Source of the DNA: Candidatus Nitrospira nitrificans
GTDB taxonomy: Bacteria > Nitrospirota > Nitrospiria > Nitrospirales > Nitrospiraceae
Direction of reading: 5' to 3'
DNA: 64,000 bases
Assembly (NCBI RefSeq): GCF_001458775.1
Contig: NZ_CZPZ01000007.1
Span: 49,913-113,912, forward strand
Part shown: positions 17,597 to 29,417 of the stretch, piece by piece
Layout of the letters: each line of letters starts with the position of its first letter
How positions within the stretch are numbered: position 1 is the stretch's first letter
Translations under genes and position numbers: made by a program
Notes under the pieces: model-generated
What the model saw: only the letters and a program-made list of their open reading frames with translations
The model's database searches: none
Told to the model about the DNA's origin: nothing

Positions 17597-19417
17597 ATGA
17601 GCATTCTGGCTAATAAAGACACCCGCGTTGTGATTCAGGGAGGCGCCGCCGGTGTCAACGCCGCTCGCCGCATGGCGGAGTTCTGCTTCCTCATCAAGCG
17701 CCCGCTCAATGTCGAGGCGTTCGTCTATCCGCCTGACGCCGGCAAGTCCAACGAAATTCCTTACGGCAGCGGGCTGATCGCGATCCCGGTTTACAAGAGT
17801 ATCGCCGAAGCGACGAAGAACCATCCGACCATCAATACGAGCCTTGTCTATATCGGCGCGGACCGCGCGATGAAGGGCGGAATGGAAGCCCTTGACGATT
17901 CACACATCAAGGTCGTCTCGATGATTACCGAGGGTGTGCCGGAAAAGGACGCCAAGCTGCTCGGCGCCCATGCGCGTAAGCTCGGCAAGGTGTTCAACGG
18001 CCCGTCCTCGATCGGCATCATCTCCGCCGGCGCCTGTCGCTTGGGTGTGATCGGCGGCGCGTTCGACAATCTTGTCCTGTCGAAGCTCTATCGAGAGGGC
18101 TCGTTCGGCGTCATTACCAAGTCGGGCGGTCTCTCCAACGAAATCATCTGGATCTGTTCGCAGTTCGCCGACGGCATTACGACGGCGATCGGCATCGGCG
18201 GCGATGCCTATCCCGGCACCGACTATGTGAGCTACCTGGAAATGTTTGAGAACGATCCGCAGACCAAAGCGGTCGTCATCGTCGGAGAAATGGGCGGCGA
18301 TCTCGAAGAGCGGGCCGCCGAGTGGTATGGCGCGAAGAAGCGTCGGGTGAAACTCATCGGCGTCGTTTCCGGATTCTGTCAGGAGAGTTTGCCCAAGGGA
18401 ATGAAGTTCGGCCATGCCGGCGCCAAGGAAGGGATGAAGGGTGAGGGGTCGGCTCGGTCGAAATCCGACGCGCTCAAGAAGTCCGGCGCGATCGTCCCGC
18501 CGACGTTCGGCGCGCTCGGACCCGCGATCAAGGACACCTATCAGGAGTTGCTCAAGTCCGGCCAGGTGAAAGAGCCGATCGAGCCGGCCGCGCTGCCGCG
18601 CCTGCCGAAGTCCGTCGAAGAGGCGATGAAGGCGGACGAAGTGATGGTCGCGCCGTTGATTCGCACGACCATCAGCGATGATCGCGGCGACGAACCGTGC
18701 TACGACGGCTATCCGGCTTCCGAACTCATCAATAAAGGCTATGAGATCCCCCACGTCATCGGCTTGTTGTGGGACAAGCGGCTGATCTCGAAGCAGGAAG
18801 CCGAGATCATCAAGCGCATCATGATGCTGTCCGCCGACCACGGCCCCTGTGTCAGCGGCGCCTATGCGACGATTCTCGCGGCCTGTGCCGGTATCGGCTT
18901 GTCGCAAGCGGTGGCCGCCGGCTTGATCATGATCGGGCCCCGTTTCGGCGGCGCGGTTACGGATGCGGGCCGTTGGTTTAAGTACGCGGTCGACCATAAG
19001 ATGGATGTGGATGAATTTCTGGCCTACATGAAAAAGAACGTCGGTCCGGTGCCGGGCATCGGACACCGCGTGAAGAGCCTGCGCAATCCGGACAAGCGCG
19101 TGAAAGAACTTGTGGGCTATGTGAAAAGTCTCAATATCAAGACGCCCTGTCTCGACTTCGCCTTGCAGGTAGAGCAGGTGACTGCGGCGAAGAAAGACAA
19201 TTTGATTCTGAACGTGGACGGCACGATGGCGGCCGTGTTGGTCGATCTGGGCTTCCCGGTCGACAGTTTGAACGGCTTCTTCATCCTGTCGCGCACGATC
19301 GGGTTGATCGGCCATTGGGTCGATCAGAAACGTCAGGACAGCCGCTTGATCCGGCTGTTCGATTATCTGGTGAACTACGCGGCGCCCAAACGGCGGGAAG
19401 TTCCGCCGTTGAAATAG
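17597..19417 (+). CDS. aclA: ATP-citrate lyase, subunit A (CoA-binding and citrate synthase-like)
   Basis: A 606-residue catalytic subunit. The N-terminal half is like succinyl-CoA ligase alpha, with the phosphorylated histidine in FGHAGAKEGM (H273). The C-terminal part from about residue 340 is citrate synthase-like (ADHGPCVSGAYATI, GPRFGGAVTDAGRWF, GIGHRVKSLRNPDKRV). Length fits Chlorobium-type AclA (about 610). The start at 17597 follows GAGGGAG; upstream in-frame codons fall in the repeat. Presence of both acl genes marks citrate cleavage by the two-subunit enzyme as the route of autotrophic carbon fixation. Confidence 0.96.
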   Translation: MSILANKDTRVVIQGGAAGVNAARRMAEFCFLIKRPLNVEAFVYPPDAGKSNEIPYGSGLIAIPVYKSIAEATKNHPTINTSLVYIGADRAMKGGMEALDDSHIKVVSMITEGVPEKDAKLLGAHARKLGKVFNGPSSIGIISAGACRLGVIGGAFDNLVLSKLYREGSFGVITKSGGLSNEIIWICSQFADGITTAIGIGGDAYPGTDYVSYLEMFENDPQTKAVVIVGEMGGDLEERAAEWYGAKKRRVKLIGVVSGFCQESLPKGMKFGHAGAKEGMKGEGSARSKSDALKKSGAIVPPTFGALGPAIKDTYQELLKSGQVKEPIEPAALPRLPKSVEEAMKADEVMVAPLIRTTISDDRGDEPCYDGYPASELINKGYEIPHVIGLLWDKRLISKQEAEIIKRIMMLSADHGPCVSGAYATILAACAGIGLSQAVAAGLIMIGPRFGGAVTDAGRWFKYAVDHKMDVDEFLAYMKKNVGPVPGIGHRVKSLRNPDKRVKELVGYVKSLNIKTPCLDFALQVEQVTAAKKDNLILNVDGTMAAVLVDLGFPVDSLNGFFILSRTIGLIGHWVDQKRQDSRLIRLFDYLVNYAAPKRREVPPLK

Positions 19418-19582
19418 GTCCGTGCAGCCGCACCGTTGACATAGTTGCGGGAGGTCCCGTTGCTCGAAGGGTTGCGGGAAGCCCCGCGTTACGCAGGACC
19501 GGTATCAAGTCGTTTACGGGTTAAGGGGGGTGTGACTCCCTAGCCTCCGATTCGTGCCGAGCCCGACTGTAAGGAGAGAGAG

Positions 19583-21826
19583 ATGTCGCTCGATATAGCC
19601 AAAGCCCTCTATGCCAAGATGCCGGATGTCTTGGCCAAGGCCAGAAAGAAATTCGGCCGTGGCCTGACGCTGGCGGAGAAGATTCTCGTCGCGCATGCCG
19701 ACAACTTCGATACCCAGAATTGGGAGCGTGGGAAAGCCATGTTGGCCTTGCGGCCGGACCGGGTCGCCATGCAGGACGCGACGGCGCAGATGGCGGTCTT
19801 GCAGTTCATGCAGGCGAATAAGAAGAAAGCGGCCGTGCCGAGCACGATCCATTGCGACCATTTGATCCGCGCCGAGATGGGCTCGCAGAAGGACCTGGCG
19901 CGCGCTTTGGATGAGAACAAGGAAGTCTATAACTTCCTCGCGTCCGCCGCGAAGAAATATGGCATCGGCTTTTGGAAGCCGGGAGCCGGGATCATTCATC
20001 AAGTCGTGCTCGAAAATTATGCATTCCCTGGCTGCCTCATCATCGGGACCGACTCGCATACACCGAACGGCGGCGGGTTGGGTGGATTGGCGATCGGGGT
20101 GGGCGGGGCCGATGCCGGTGAAGTGATGGCCGGCCTGCCCTGGGAAGTGCTCCATCCGAAGCTCATCGGCGTGAAGCTGACCGGTAAGTTGAGCGGCTGG
20201 GCCTCGCCGAAAGACGTCATTCTCTATCTCTGCGGCCTGCTTACCGTGAAGGGCGGGACGAACAAGATCGTCGAGTACTTCGGCCCCGGCGCCGAGACGA
20301 TCAGCGCCACCGGCAAGGGGACCATCTGTAATATGGGCGCCGAACTTGGCGCGACAACGTCCGTGTTCCCTTTCGACCAGAAGATGGTCGCCTACATGAA
20401 CATCACGGATCGTTCGGATCTTTCGATCTTGGCGACCGCACAAAAAGACTTGCTCGTGGCCGACACTGAAGTCTATCAGTCGCCGGAGAAGTACTACGAT
20501 CAGATCGTGGAAGTCGATCTCTCGAAGCTCGAGCCGCATGTGGTCGGGCCGCATACGCCGGACTTGGCCCGGCCGATCTCGAAATTGAAAGCGGAAGCGC
20601 AGGAGAAAGGCTATCCGGTCGAATTGAAAGCGGCGCTCATCGGCAGTTGCACCAACTCCTCCTATGAAGACATCAGCCGGTCGGCGCATATCGCGCAGCA
20701 GGCGCTGAAAGCCGGCTTGAAGGCGAAGGCTTCATTCTTGGTCTCGCCAGGCTCCGAGCGCATCTACCACACGATGAAGCGCGACGGGTTCTTGGACACG
20801 TTCGAGCAGCTCGGGGGCACCGTGCTGTCCAACTCTTGCGGCCCCTGCATCGGGCAGTGGAAGCGCGCGGACGGGGTGAAGGGCAAGGCTGATTCGATCG
20901 TCAGTTCCTTCAACCGGAATTTCCCAGGTCGCAACGACGGGATCAATGAAACATTGTCCTTCCTCGCCAGTCCGGAAGTCGTGACCGCTTATGCTATTAC
21001 CGGCGATCTGGGCTTTGATCCGGTGAATCAGGTGGTGAAGGGCGCGGACGGCAAGGAGTTCAAGTTTCAGCCACCGGTGGGCGAGGAATTGCCGGCCAAG
21101 GGCTTTGCGAAGGGCGAAGAGGGGTATGTCGCTCCGGCTGAAGACGGTTCGAACTTGACCGTCGACATTCCGTCGACCAGCGAACGGTTGCAGTTGTTGC
21201 AGCCGTTCCCCAAGTGGGACGGCAAGGATTTCGACAAGTTACCGCTCTTGATCAAGACCAAGGGGAAGACTACGACCGACCACATTTCCCCGGCCGGTCC
21301 CTGGCTCAAGTTCCGCGGACATCTCGACAAGATCAGCGACAACATGTTCCTTGGAGCGAACAATGCGTTTTCGTCGGAGCCGGGGAAGGGTACGAACGTC
21401 CTGACCGGCGAAGCCAATCTTACGATGGCGCAAATTGCCAGAGCGTACAAGGCGCAAGGCGTCGGGTCGATCGTCGTCGGCGATGAGAATTACGGCGAAG
21501 GCAGCAGCCGTGAGCACGCAGCCATGTCGCCGCGGTTTCTGAACGTGCGAGCCGTCATCACGAAGAGCTTCGCGCGCATCCATGAAACGAACCTCAAGAA
21601 GCAGGGCATTCTGCCGTTGACCTTCGCCGACCCGAAGGATTACGACAAGATCGAGATGAACGATCGATTGAGCGTGCTCGATTTGAACAGTCTGGCTCCC
21701 GGCAAGCCGGTCACGGTGGTCATTCACAAGGCTGCCGGCGATGTGAAGGTTCAAGCCAATCACAGCATGACAGTGCAACAAATCACTTGGTTTAAGGCCG
21801 GTTCGGCGTTGAACGCGCTGAACTAA
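19583..21826 (+). CDS. acn: Aconitate hydratase
   Basis: A 747-residue aconitase that interconverts citrate and isocitrate. It is near the length of mitochondrial-type enzymes and shorter than bacterial AcnA (about 890). Cluster ligands are visible in IGSCTNSS and NSCGPCIGQW; the substrate loop GTDSHTPNGGGLGGLAIGVG is intact. The C-terminal swivelling domain contains GDENYGEGSSREHAAM. The ATG follows TAAGGAGAGAGAG. It lies 165 bases after aclA and 24 before the isocitrate dehydrogenase gene, so it probably belongs to the same transcript and runs in the citrate-forming direction of the reductive cycle. Confidence 0.95.
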   Translation: MSLDIAKALYAKMPDVLAKARKKFGRGLTLAEKILVAHADNFDTQNWERGKAMLALRPDRVAMQDATAQMAVLQFMQANKKKAAVPSTIHCDHLIRAEMGSQKDLARALDENKEVYNFLASAAKKYGIGFWKPGAGIIHQVVLENYAFPGCLIIGTDSHTPNGGGLGGLAIGVGGADAGEVMAGLPWEVLHPKLIGVKLTGKLSGWASPKDVILYLCGLLTVKGGTNKIVEYFGPGAETISATGKGTICNMGAELGATTSVFPFDQKMVAYMNITDRSDLSILATAQKDLLVADTEVYQSPEKYYDQIVEVDLSKLEPHVVGPHTPDLARPISKLKAEAQEKGYPVELKAALIGSCTNSSYEDISRSAHIAQQALKAGLKAKASFLVSPGSERIYHTMKRDGFLDTFEQLGGTVLSNSCGPCIGQWKRADGVKGKADSIVSSFNRNFPGRNDGINETLSFLASPEVVTAYAITGDLGFDPVNQVVKGADGKEFKFQPPVGEELPAKGFAKGEEGYVAPAEDGSNLTVDIPSTSERLQLLQPFPKWDGKDFDKLPLLIKTKGKTTTDHISPAGPWLKFRGHLDKISDNMFLGANNAFSSEPGKGTNVLTGEANLTMAQIARAYKAQGVGSIVVGDENYGEGSSREHAAMSPRFLNVRAVITKSFARIHETNLKKQGILPLTFADPKDYDKIEMNDRLSVLDLNSLAPGKPVTVVIHKAAGDVKVQANHSMTVQQITWFKAGSALNALN

Positions 21827-24079
<2,253 letters not shown>

Positions 24080-24100
24080 GGACGTGAAACGTGAAGCGTT

Positions 24101-24143
24101 ATTCGTGAAGCGTATCTCGTTCCGGGTCAGACGCTTCACGAAT
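24101..24143. repeat. Thirteen-base perfect inverted repeat between icd and frdB
   Basis: ATTCGTGAAGCGT (24101-24113) has a perfect inverted copy at 24131-24143, with a 17-base loop. To the left the word CGTGAA recurs with steps of about seven bases from 24083. The right arm ends seven bases before the AAGGAG of frdB, so the stem could affect frdB translation or act as an mRNA end. Confidence 0.8.
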
Positions 24144-24155
24144 TGAAGGAGTGGG

Positions 24156-24875
24156 ATGGCGTCACAAGAAATCGATACGCAGAACATCATCGACCAGCCG
24201 GAGGTCCTCAAACCCCGGCTGGTGACGATCGAGATCGCCGGCAAGAAAGTGGATGTGCCGGAAGGGATCACGGTCGTGAAAGCCATGTGGTATGCGGGAA
24301 TCGACGTCGTGCGCGGCGTCGGCTGCCTCGGCGGGTTCTGCGGCGCCTGTGCGACCTACTATCGCACGAAGGATGATCCAAAGGTCCGGACCTGCCTGGC
24401 TTGTCAGATGGCGGTTCAAGACGGGATGTCCTTCACGATGATGCCTCCCTTCCCTGCCCGCAAGGCGACCTACGAGATTCAGAAGCTCAAAGATCCCAAG
24501 CAGGACCTCTTTAATCTGTACCCGGAAGCGCCGCTCTGCCGGAACTGCAACGCCTGCACGGAGGCGTGTCCGCAGAAGATCGATGTGCGTGAGGGAGTCT
24601 GGAAAGCCGTCTTCGGCGACTTCAAGAGCGTCTCCGAGATGTTCATGGACTGCGTCATGTGCGGCATGTGTACGCCGGTGTGCATTGCCGACATTGCGCC
24701 GAATCTCGTGGCGCTGTACGTCAGTCGCGCGCAGGGCGCGCATTTTTCAGAAAAGCCGGTCGGCCTCGACGTGCGCATTCAGGAAATTCAAGACGGCCTG
24801 TACAACGACGAGTGGAACACAATTCTGAAGATGAATGAGAAGGAACTGGCCGAACACTGTGCGACGGTGAAGTAG
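24156..24875 (+). CDS. frdB: Fumarate reductase/succinate dehydrogenase-like iron-sulfur subunit
   Basis: A 239-residue iron-sulfur protein. The N-terminal [2Fe-2S] domain has GCLGGFCGACATYY and CLACQ (residues about 54-88). The C-terminal domain has two cysteine clusters, CRNCNACTEACP and CVMCGMCTPVC. It would carry electrons to or from the flavoprotein encoded 123 bases downstream. No signal peptide, membrane anchor or cytochrome b gene is found nearby, so the complex may be soluble or use an anchor encoded elsewhere. The start at 24156 follows GAAGGAG. Confidence 0.87.
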   Translation: MASQEIDTQNIIDQPEVLKPRLVTIEIAGKKVDVPEGITVVKAMWYAGIDVVRGVGCLGGFCGACATYYRTKDDPKVRTCLACQMAVQDGMSFTMMPPFPARKATYEIQKLKDPKQDLFNLYPEAPLCRNCNACTEACPQKIDVREGVWKAVFGDFKSVSEMFMDCVMCGMCTPVCIADIAPNLVALYVSRAQGAHFSEKPVGLDVRIQEIQDGLYNDEWNTILKMNEKELAEHCATVK

Positions 24876-24877
24876 CC

Positions 24878-24984
24878 CATGGTTAATGGGCCAATGGCCA
24901 TGGTCAATGGAAAAGAAACCGGAGCGACAGGGTTTGCTCCAGTAACCTCTTGTCCATGAACCGTTACCCATCAACCATTATCCC
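24878..24984. repeat. Imperfect inverted repeat with seven-base words between frdB and frdA
   Basis: The left part (24878-24910) contains repeated ATGG words with steps near seven bases (ATGGTTA, ATGGGCC, ATGGCC, ATGGTCA). The right part (24954-24984) is an imperfect inverted copy (CCATGAA, CCATCAACCATTATCC). It fills nearly the whole gap. Confidence 0.6.
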
Positions 24985-24998
24985 TTGACGTTATCTCT

Positions 24999-26582
24999 AT
25001 GGACATCCACACGCTTCAACAAATCGTTCACAAGACTCGGGATGCCCGCCGCAAGCAGACGATCCCTAAGTTCCCTCCCGCCGAACGTGATCAACTGATT
25101 CACAAATATCATCCGGATTTCAGAGCCAGCGCCTACCGGCCGATCAAGTTCGGTCCCAACGAGGGCGACCAGACGGTCGTGGAGTTGGCGACGCTGCTCG
25201 AAGGTGACAGCTCCATCCAGGATCATGCCGATCTCACGCCGCACTACACCTGCGATGTGCTCGTGATCGGCGGTGGCGGGGCCGGTTGTGCAGCGGCACT
25301 GCATGCGCACGGCGCCGGCGCCAAGACCATCCTGGCGACGAAGCTGCGGCTGGGGGACTCGAACAGCGTGATGGCGCAGGGCGGGATGCAGATTTCCGTC
25401 GCGCCTGAAGATTCGCCGGTGACGCATTTCATCGATACGCTCAAGGGCGGCCACATGGAGAACGACCATGCCCTTCTGAAGACCATGGTCGAGGATGGGC
25501 CGTCGATTGCGAAATGGCTGCTGGAGCTGGGCGTGCTGTTCGACCGTCAGGCCGACGGGAATTTGCATGTGAAAAAGGGGGGCGGCAGTTCCAAGCCCCG
25601 TCTCTTGACCTGTTCCGACTATACCGGCCTTGAAATCATGCGAGTGCTCAAGGACGAGGTCATCAACCAAAAGATTCAGTTGCTCGAGTTTGCGGCCGCC
25701 ATCGAATTGCTGAGTGACGAGACAGGGAACTGTACCGGCGCGATCTTCAAAGATTTGGATAATCAGCGGCATGTGGTCGTGGCGGCGAAGTGCGTGATCC
25801 TGGCGACCGGCGGCATCGGCCGTCTGCACATCCAGGGGTTTCCGACGAGCAATCACTATGGCGCGACCGGCGACGGACTGTGCCTGTCCTATCGCATGGG
25901 CGCGAAACTGGCCCATATCGATACCTTCCAATACCACCCCTCAGGGGCGGTGTATCCGGAGCAACTGATCGGCGCCTTGGTGACGGAAGGGATCCGCTCC
26001 GAAGGCGGTCACCTGGTCAACGCCAAGGGCGAGCGCTTCGTCAATGAGCTCGACACGCGCGACGTCGTCTCCTCATCGATCATCCGCGAGTGTGAGGAAG
26101 GACGTGGGATCAGGACGATGTCGGGCCGCGTCGGAGTCTGGCTGGACACGCCGCTGTTGGATGCCGAGCATGGACCCGGCACGGTGGAAAAACATTTTCC
26201 GGCGATGATGTTGCAATTCGAACGGTTCGGGATCGATATCAGCAAAGATCCGGTGCTGATCTATCCAACGCTGCACTATCAAAATGGCGGGGTGAAGATC
26301 GATACCAATTCGGAAACGAATGTGAAGAATCTCTTTGTCGCCGGTGAAGCCTCGGGCGGCCTGCATGGACGCAATCGGTTGATGGGGAATTCGCTGCTCG
26401 ACCTGATGGTGTACGGCAAACGATCCGGATTGACGGCGGCGGGCCGTGTCGGATCGATGAAGCAAGGTCAGCTCACGTTGAAACACTTGCAGCGGTTCCG
26501 GGCCGAAGCCAAGAAGCACGGTCATGTCAGTGGCGTGATTTCGCCGATGATTCTGCCGGCGTATACGAGGAAAGTGGGGTGA
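24999..26582 (+). CDS. frdA: Fumarate reductase-like flavoprotein subunit
   Basis: A 527-residue FAD protein that would reduce fumarate to succinate in the reductive TCA cycle. About 84 residues precede the dinucleotide-binding loop DVLVIGGGGAGCAAALHAH. Active-site regions HYQNGGVKID and HGRNRLMGNSLLDL are intact. The position where SdhA/FrdA carries the FAD-linked histidine reads DSNSVMAQGG, so covalent FAD attachment is not expected; in this it resembles L-aspartate oxidase and soluble thiol:fumarate reductase-type subunits. It is shorter than FrdA (about 600) at the C-terminus. A succinate dehydrogenase role in the other direction cannot be excluded. Confidence 0.85.
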   Translation: MDIHTLQQIVHKTRDARRKQTIPKFPPAERDQLIHKYHPDFRASAYRPIKFGPNEGDQTVVELATLLEGDSSIQDHADLTPHYTCDVLVIGGGGAGCAAALHAHGAGAKTILATKLRLGDSNSVMAQGGMQISVAPEDSPVTHFIDTLKGGHMENDHALLKTMVEDGPSIAKWLLELGVLFDRQADGNLHVKKGGGSSKPRLLTCSDYTGLEIMRVLKDEVINQKIQLLEFAAAIELLSDETGNCTGAIFKDLDNQRHVVVAAKCVILATGGIGRLHIQGFPTSNHYGATGDGLCLSYRMGAKLAHIDTFQYHPSGAVYPEQLIGALVTEGIRSEGGHLVNAKGERFVNELDTRDVVSSSIIRECEEGRGIRTMSGRVGVWLDTPLLDAEHGPGTVEKHFPAMMLQFERFGIDISKDPVLIYPTLHYQNGGVKIDTNSETNVKNLFVAGEASGGLHGRNRLMGNSLLDLMVYGKRSGLTAAGRVGSMKQGQLTLKHLQRFRAEAKKHGHVSGVISPMILPAYTRKVG

Positions 26583-26747
26583 GGACGGCGACGGAGCATT
26601 CCTCATGTTCGCCACCGCACACCCAGGGTCAATCCGGATCGTGAGTTGTTGGTCGGTGTTCGCAGGGGTGAAAGGCGCGTCCCGGCGCGCGTAGGGTGGG
26701 CTGGTGAGAATAGCCCGCGCAGTGAGAAATGCCACGCCACCGTCCTC
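26581..26747. repeat. Long palindromic element between frdA and sucC
   Basis: Ends at 26581-26604 and 26724-26747 are inverted copies matching at 19 of 24 positions. Inside, 26667-26709 contains GGTGAAAGGCGCGTC followed by CGGCGCGC, which recurs at 38218-38259 in another palindromic element. The left end overlaps the frdA stop codon. Confidence 0.6.
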
Positions 26748-26766
26748 AGGAATGAAGAGGTAAAGA

Positions 26767-27945
26767 ATGAACGTGCATGAGTTCCAAGCGAAGTCATTAT
26801 TTGCTCAGTTCGGCGTTCCGGTGCCGCGAGGGAAGGAAATTATTTCTCCCGAAGATGCGACCGCCTGGGCCCATGAACTCAATACACCGGTCTTCGTCGT
26901 GAAGGCGCAGATCCATGCCGGCGGGCGAGGCAAAGCCGGCGGGGTCAAGATCACCAAAGACAAAGGCGCGGTGGCCGGATTTGCCAAGGAGTTGATCGGC
27001 AAGACATTGGTCACGCATCAGACCGGTCCGAAGGGGCGTCAGGTTCACCGTCTCTTGATGGAAGAAGGCGCCAATATCGCAAAAGAACTCTATCTGTCGA
27101 TCCTTGTGGATCGCGACACCGGCTGGCCCACCTTCATCGCCAGCACCGAAGGTGGGATGGAAATCGAAGAAGTGGCGGCCCACACGCCGGAAAAGATCAT
27201 CAAGGAAGCAATCGATCCGGCGGTCGGGTTTCAGGGGCACAACGGCCGCAACGTGGCGTTCGCGCTGGGCCTGCAGAACATCGAACCGGCGGTCATCAAC
27301 CCCTTCGTGAAGATGTTGGGGAATCTGTATCGCTTGTTTATGGAGAAGGACGCAGCGTTGGTCGAGATCAACCCCTTGATCATCACGAAAGAAAAGGGTT
27401 TGATTGCTCTGGACGGCAAGGTGTCGTTCGATGACAACGGCCTCTTCAAGCACGAGGACGTGCAGAAGATGCGGGATCTGAATGAAGAAGAACCATTGGA
27501 AATCGAAGCGACGGCCAACAACCTGAATTATGTGAAACTCGACGGCAACATCGGCTGCATGGTGAACGGGGCTGGCCTTGCCATGGCGACGATGGACGTG
27601 ATCAAGCTCGCGGGCAGTGAGCCGGCGAACTTTTTAGACGTTGGGGGTGGCGCAACGAAAGAGACGGTGGCGGCCGGCTTTCGGATTCTCCTGAAAGATC
27701 CGAACGTCAAGGGCATCTTCATCAATATCTTCGGTGGGATTGTTCGCTGCGAACGGATTGCGCACGGGGTCATCGAGGCGGCGAAGGAAGTGAAGATCAC
27801 CGTACCCCTCGTCGTTCGGTTGCAGGGCACAAACGCAGAGGAAGGCCGCACGCTATTGGCCGGATCGGGATTGAAGCTGGAAGTGGCTGATGATCTCTGG
27901 GAAGCAGCGCAAAAAATCGTGAAATTGACCGGCAAGGCAGCGTGA
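26767..27945 (+). CDS. sucC: Succinyl-CoA ligase, beta subunit
   Basis: A 392-residue ATP-grasp subunit that, with SucD, forms succinyl-CoA from succinate, CoA and ATP. The N-terminus MNVHEFQAKSLFAQFGVPVP, the nucleotide region KAQIHAGGRGKAGGVK and the C-terminal FLDVGGGATKETV and IFGGIVRCERIAHGVI are all typical, and the length matches E. coli SucC (388). The start has GAAGAGGTAAAGA upstream. The gene is separated from sucD by 599 bases, unlike the usual overlapping sucCD pair. Confidence 0.95.
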   Translation: MNVHEFQAKSLFAQFGVPVPRGKEIISPEDATAWAHELNTPVFVVKAQIHAGGRGKAGGVKITKDKGAVAGFAKELIGKTLVTHQTGPKGRQVHRLLMEEGANIAKELYLSILVDRDTGWPTFIASTEGGMEIEEVAAHTPEKIIKEAIDPAVGFQGHNGRNVAFALGLQNIEPAVINPFVKMLGNLYRLFMEKDAALVEINPLIITKEKGLIALDGKVSFDDNGLFKHEDVQKMRDLNEEEPLEIEATANNLNYVKLDGNIGCMVNGAGLAMATMDVIKLAGSEPANFLDVGGGATKETVAAGFRILLKDPNVKGIFINIFGGIVRCERIAHGVIEAAKEVKITVPLVVRLQGTNAEEGRTLLAGSGLKLEVADDLWEAAQKIVKLTGKAA

Positions 27946-27957
27946 GAGGAAGGCGAT

Positions 27958-28124
27958 GTCAGGCTGCCGCTCACTCCCTTGCCTCTCGGAGCGACCCATA
28001 CGGGCTCAACCGAGCGGAAGCCTTCGGAAATTCCCTCGCGGACTCGGTCAGTTTCCGCTTTCCTTTTCGGTCGAGTCTCGATGGGTCCCCGCTCCTTCGG
28101 CAAAGTCGCTCTCAGCAGCCTGAC
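27958..28124. repeat. Long palindromic element after sucC
   Basis: GTCAGGCTGC (27958-27967) has a perfect inverted copy at 28115-28124. Inside, further segments pair in register, for example GGAGCG and GACCCAT on the left with ATGGGTC and CGCTCC on the right, so most of the 167 bases could form one long imperfect hairpin. Confidence 0.6.
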
Positions 28125-28147
28125 GCCGCTGAGAGATAATAGTAGGG

Positions 28148-28522
28148 ATGGGTCTTACTATGAGGACCTGGTACTCTACAGTCATTCTTGCTTTGAATTA
28201 TAAGGGTGGAAGGTCAGTCGACTTGCAGGACATTTATTCTGGTATTCATCGGTACCGTACCTTGTCGGACCATGATTGTGAACCACATCCCAAATACCAA
28301 CAGGAGAACTACAAACACACAACGCGATCAGTACTGGCAAAGTTGAAGAAATATGGATTTGTGAGCAATCCCTATAGGGCAGTCTATTCGCTGACCGAGA
28401 AGTCGACCAAACACCTTGCAGCATTCGAGACAGACAGATATGGAAGGTCAGCTGGTGCAGAGATTAGTGTTGAAGAACTGATTGAAAGGTTTGCGCTAGC
28501 GCGCGAGTCATCGGCTACTTGA
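28148..28522 (+). CDS. Small winged-helix-like protein inserted between sucC and sucD
   Basis: A predicted 124-residue protein with no firm assignment. The pattern [14 protein letters not shown], a second helix, [18 protein letters not shown] and a wing [20 protein letters not shown] resembles a winged-helix DNA-binding domain such as that at the N-terminus of Mrr-type nucleases. No nuclease domain follows. The start may be 28148 or the in-frame ATG at 28160. Base composition is more AT-rich than sucC and sucD, suggesting later arrival. It ends 22 bases before sucD and would be co-transcribed with it. Confidence 0.6.
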   Translation: MGLTMRTWYSTVILALNYKGGRSVDLQDIYSGIHRYRTLSDHDCEPHPKYQQENYKHTTRSVLAKLKKYGFVSNPYRAVYSLTEKSTKHLAAFETDRYGRSAGAEISVEELIERFALARESSAT

Positions 28523-28544
28523 TTCTAGGAATAAGAGGTTTATC

Positions 28545-29417
28545 GTGAGTATTCTCGTCAATAAAAATACGCGAGTGGTGGTGCAGGGGATTACGGGCAA
28601 GGAAGGGTCGTTCCACGCGACGCAATGCAAAGCTTATGGGACAAAGATCGTGGCCGGGGTGACGCCAGGGAAGGCCGGGCAGGAAGTCGAGGGCATTCCC
28701 GTGTTCAACACGGTGGCTGATGCGGTCAAGAAGACCGAAGCTGATACCTCACTGATCTTTGTGCCGCCGCCGTTCTGTGCCGATGCCATTCTTGAAGCAG
28801 CGGATGCCGGAATCAAGTTGGTCATTTGCATCACCGAAGGCATTCCTGTCAACGATATGGTGAAGGTCAAGCGGGCGCTCCGCGGCCGGGATGTGAGGCT
28901 GATCGGACCGAATTGCCCAGGTGTCATCACGGTCGATGAAGCGAAGATCGGCATTATGCCGGGCTTCATTCACAAGAAGGGCGTGGTGGGAGTGGTCTCT
29001 CGCAGCGGCACCCTCACGTATGAAGCCGTCCATCAACTCTCGACGTTGGGGTTGGGCGAAACGACCTGCGTTGGGATCGGTGGCGATCCGGTGAACGGCA
29101 CGGGATTTGTGGATGTCTTACCGTTGTTTGAAAAGGACACGGAGACCCAAGCCATTGTCATGATCGGCGAGATCGGCGGCGATGCGGAGGAAAAAGCGGC
29201 CGAGTTCATCAAGAAGAACGTCAAGAAACCGGTCATCAGCTTCATCGCCGGCATCACGGCGCCTCCTGGCCGCCGCATGGGCCATGCCGGAGCGATTATT
29301 TCAGGTGGCAAGGGGACGGCAGCCGAAAAAATGAAAACCCTGGAAGCGGCTGGAGTCAAAGTCGTCAAGAATCCAGCTGAGATCGGTGCGGCGGTCAAAA
29401 AAGCGTTGGGACGGTAG
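28545..29417 (+). CDS. sucD: Succinyl-CoA ligase, alpha subunit
   Basis: A 290-residue CoA-binding subunit. The start [20 protein letters not shown] is nearly the same as that of AclA, showing the common origin of the two. The phosphorylated histidine is in [17 protein letters not shown] (H247, equal to H246 of E. coli). Length is as expected (289 in E. coli). The GTG start follows AAGAGG. It closes the reductive TCA run. Confidence 0.96.
   Translation: MSILVNKNTRVVVQGITGKEGSFHATQCKAYGTKIVAGVTPGKAGQEVEGIPVFNTVADAVKKTEADTSLIFVPPPFCADAILEAADAGIKLVICITEGIPVNDMVKVKRALRGRDVRLIGPNCPGVITVDEAKIGIMPGFIHKKGVVGVVSRSGTLTYEAVHQLSTLGLGETTCVGIGGDPVNGTGFVDVLPLFEKDTETQAIVMIGEIGGDAEEKAAEFIKKNVKKPVISFIAGITAPPGRRMGHAGAIISGGKGTAAEKMKTLEAAGVKVVKNPAEIGAAVKKALGR

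Noticed and set aside
17900..19315. 471-codon open frame on the minus strand inside aclA
   Set aside because: It mirrors the codon pattern of aclA, is rich in Arg/His/Ala as antisense frames of GC-rich genes are, and has no family features. aclA is certain.
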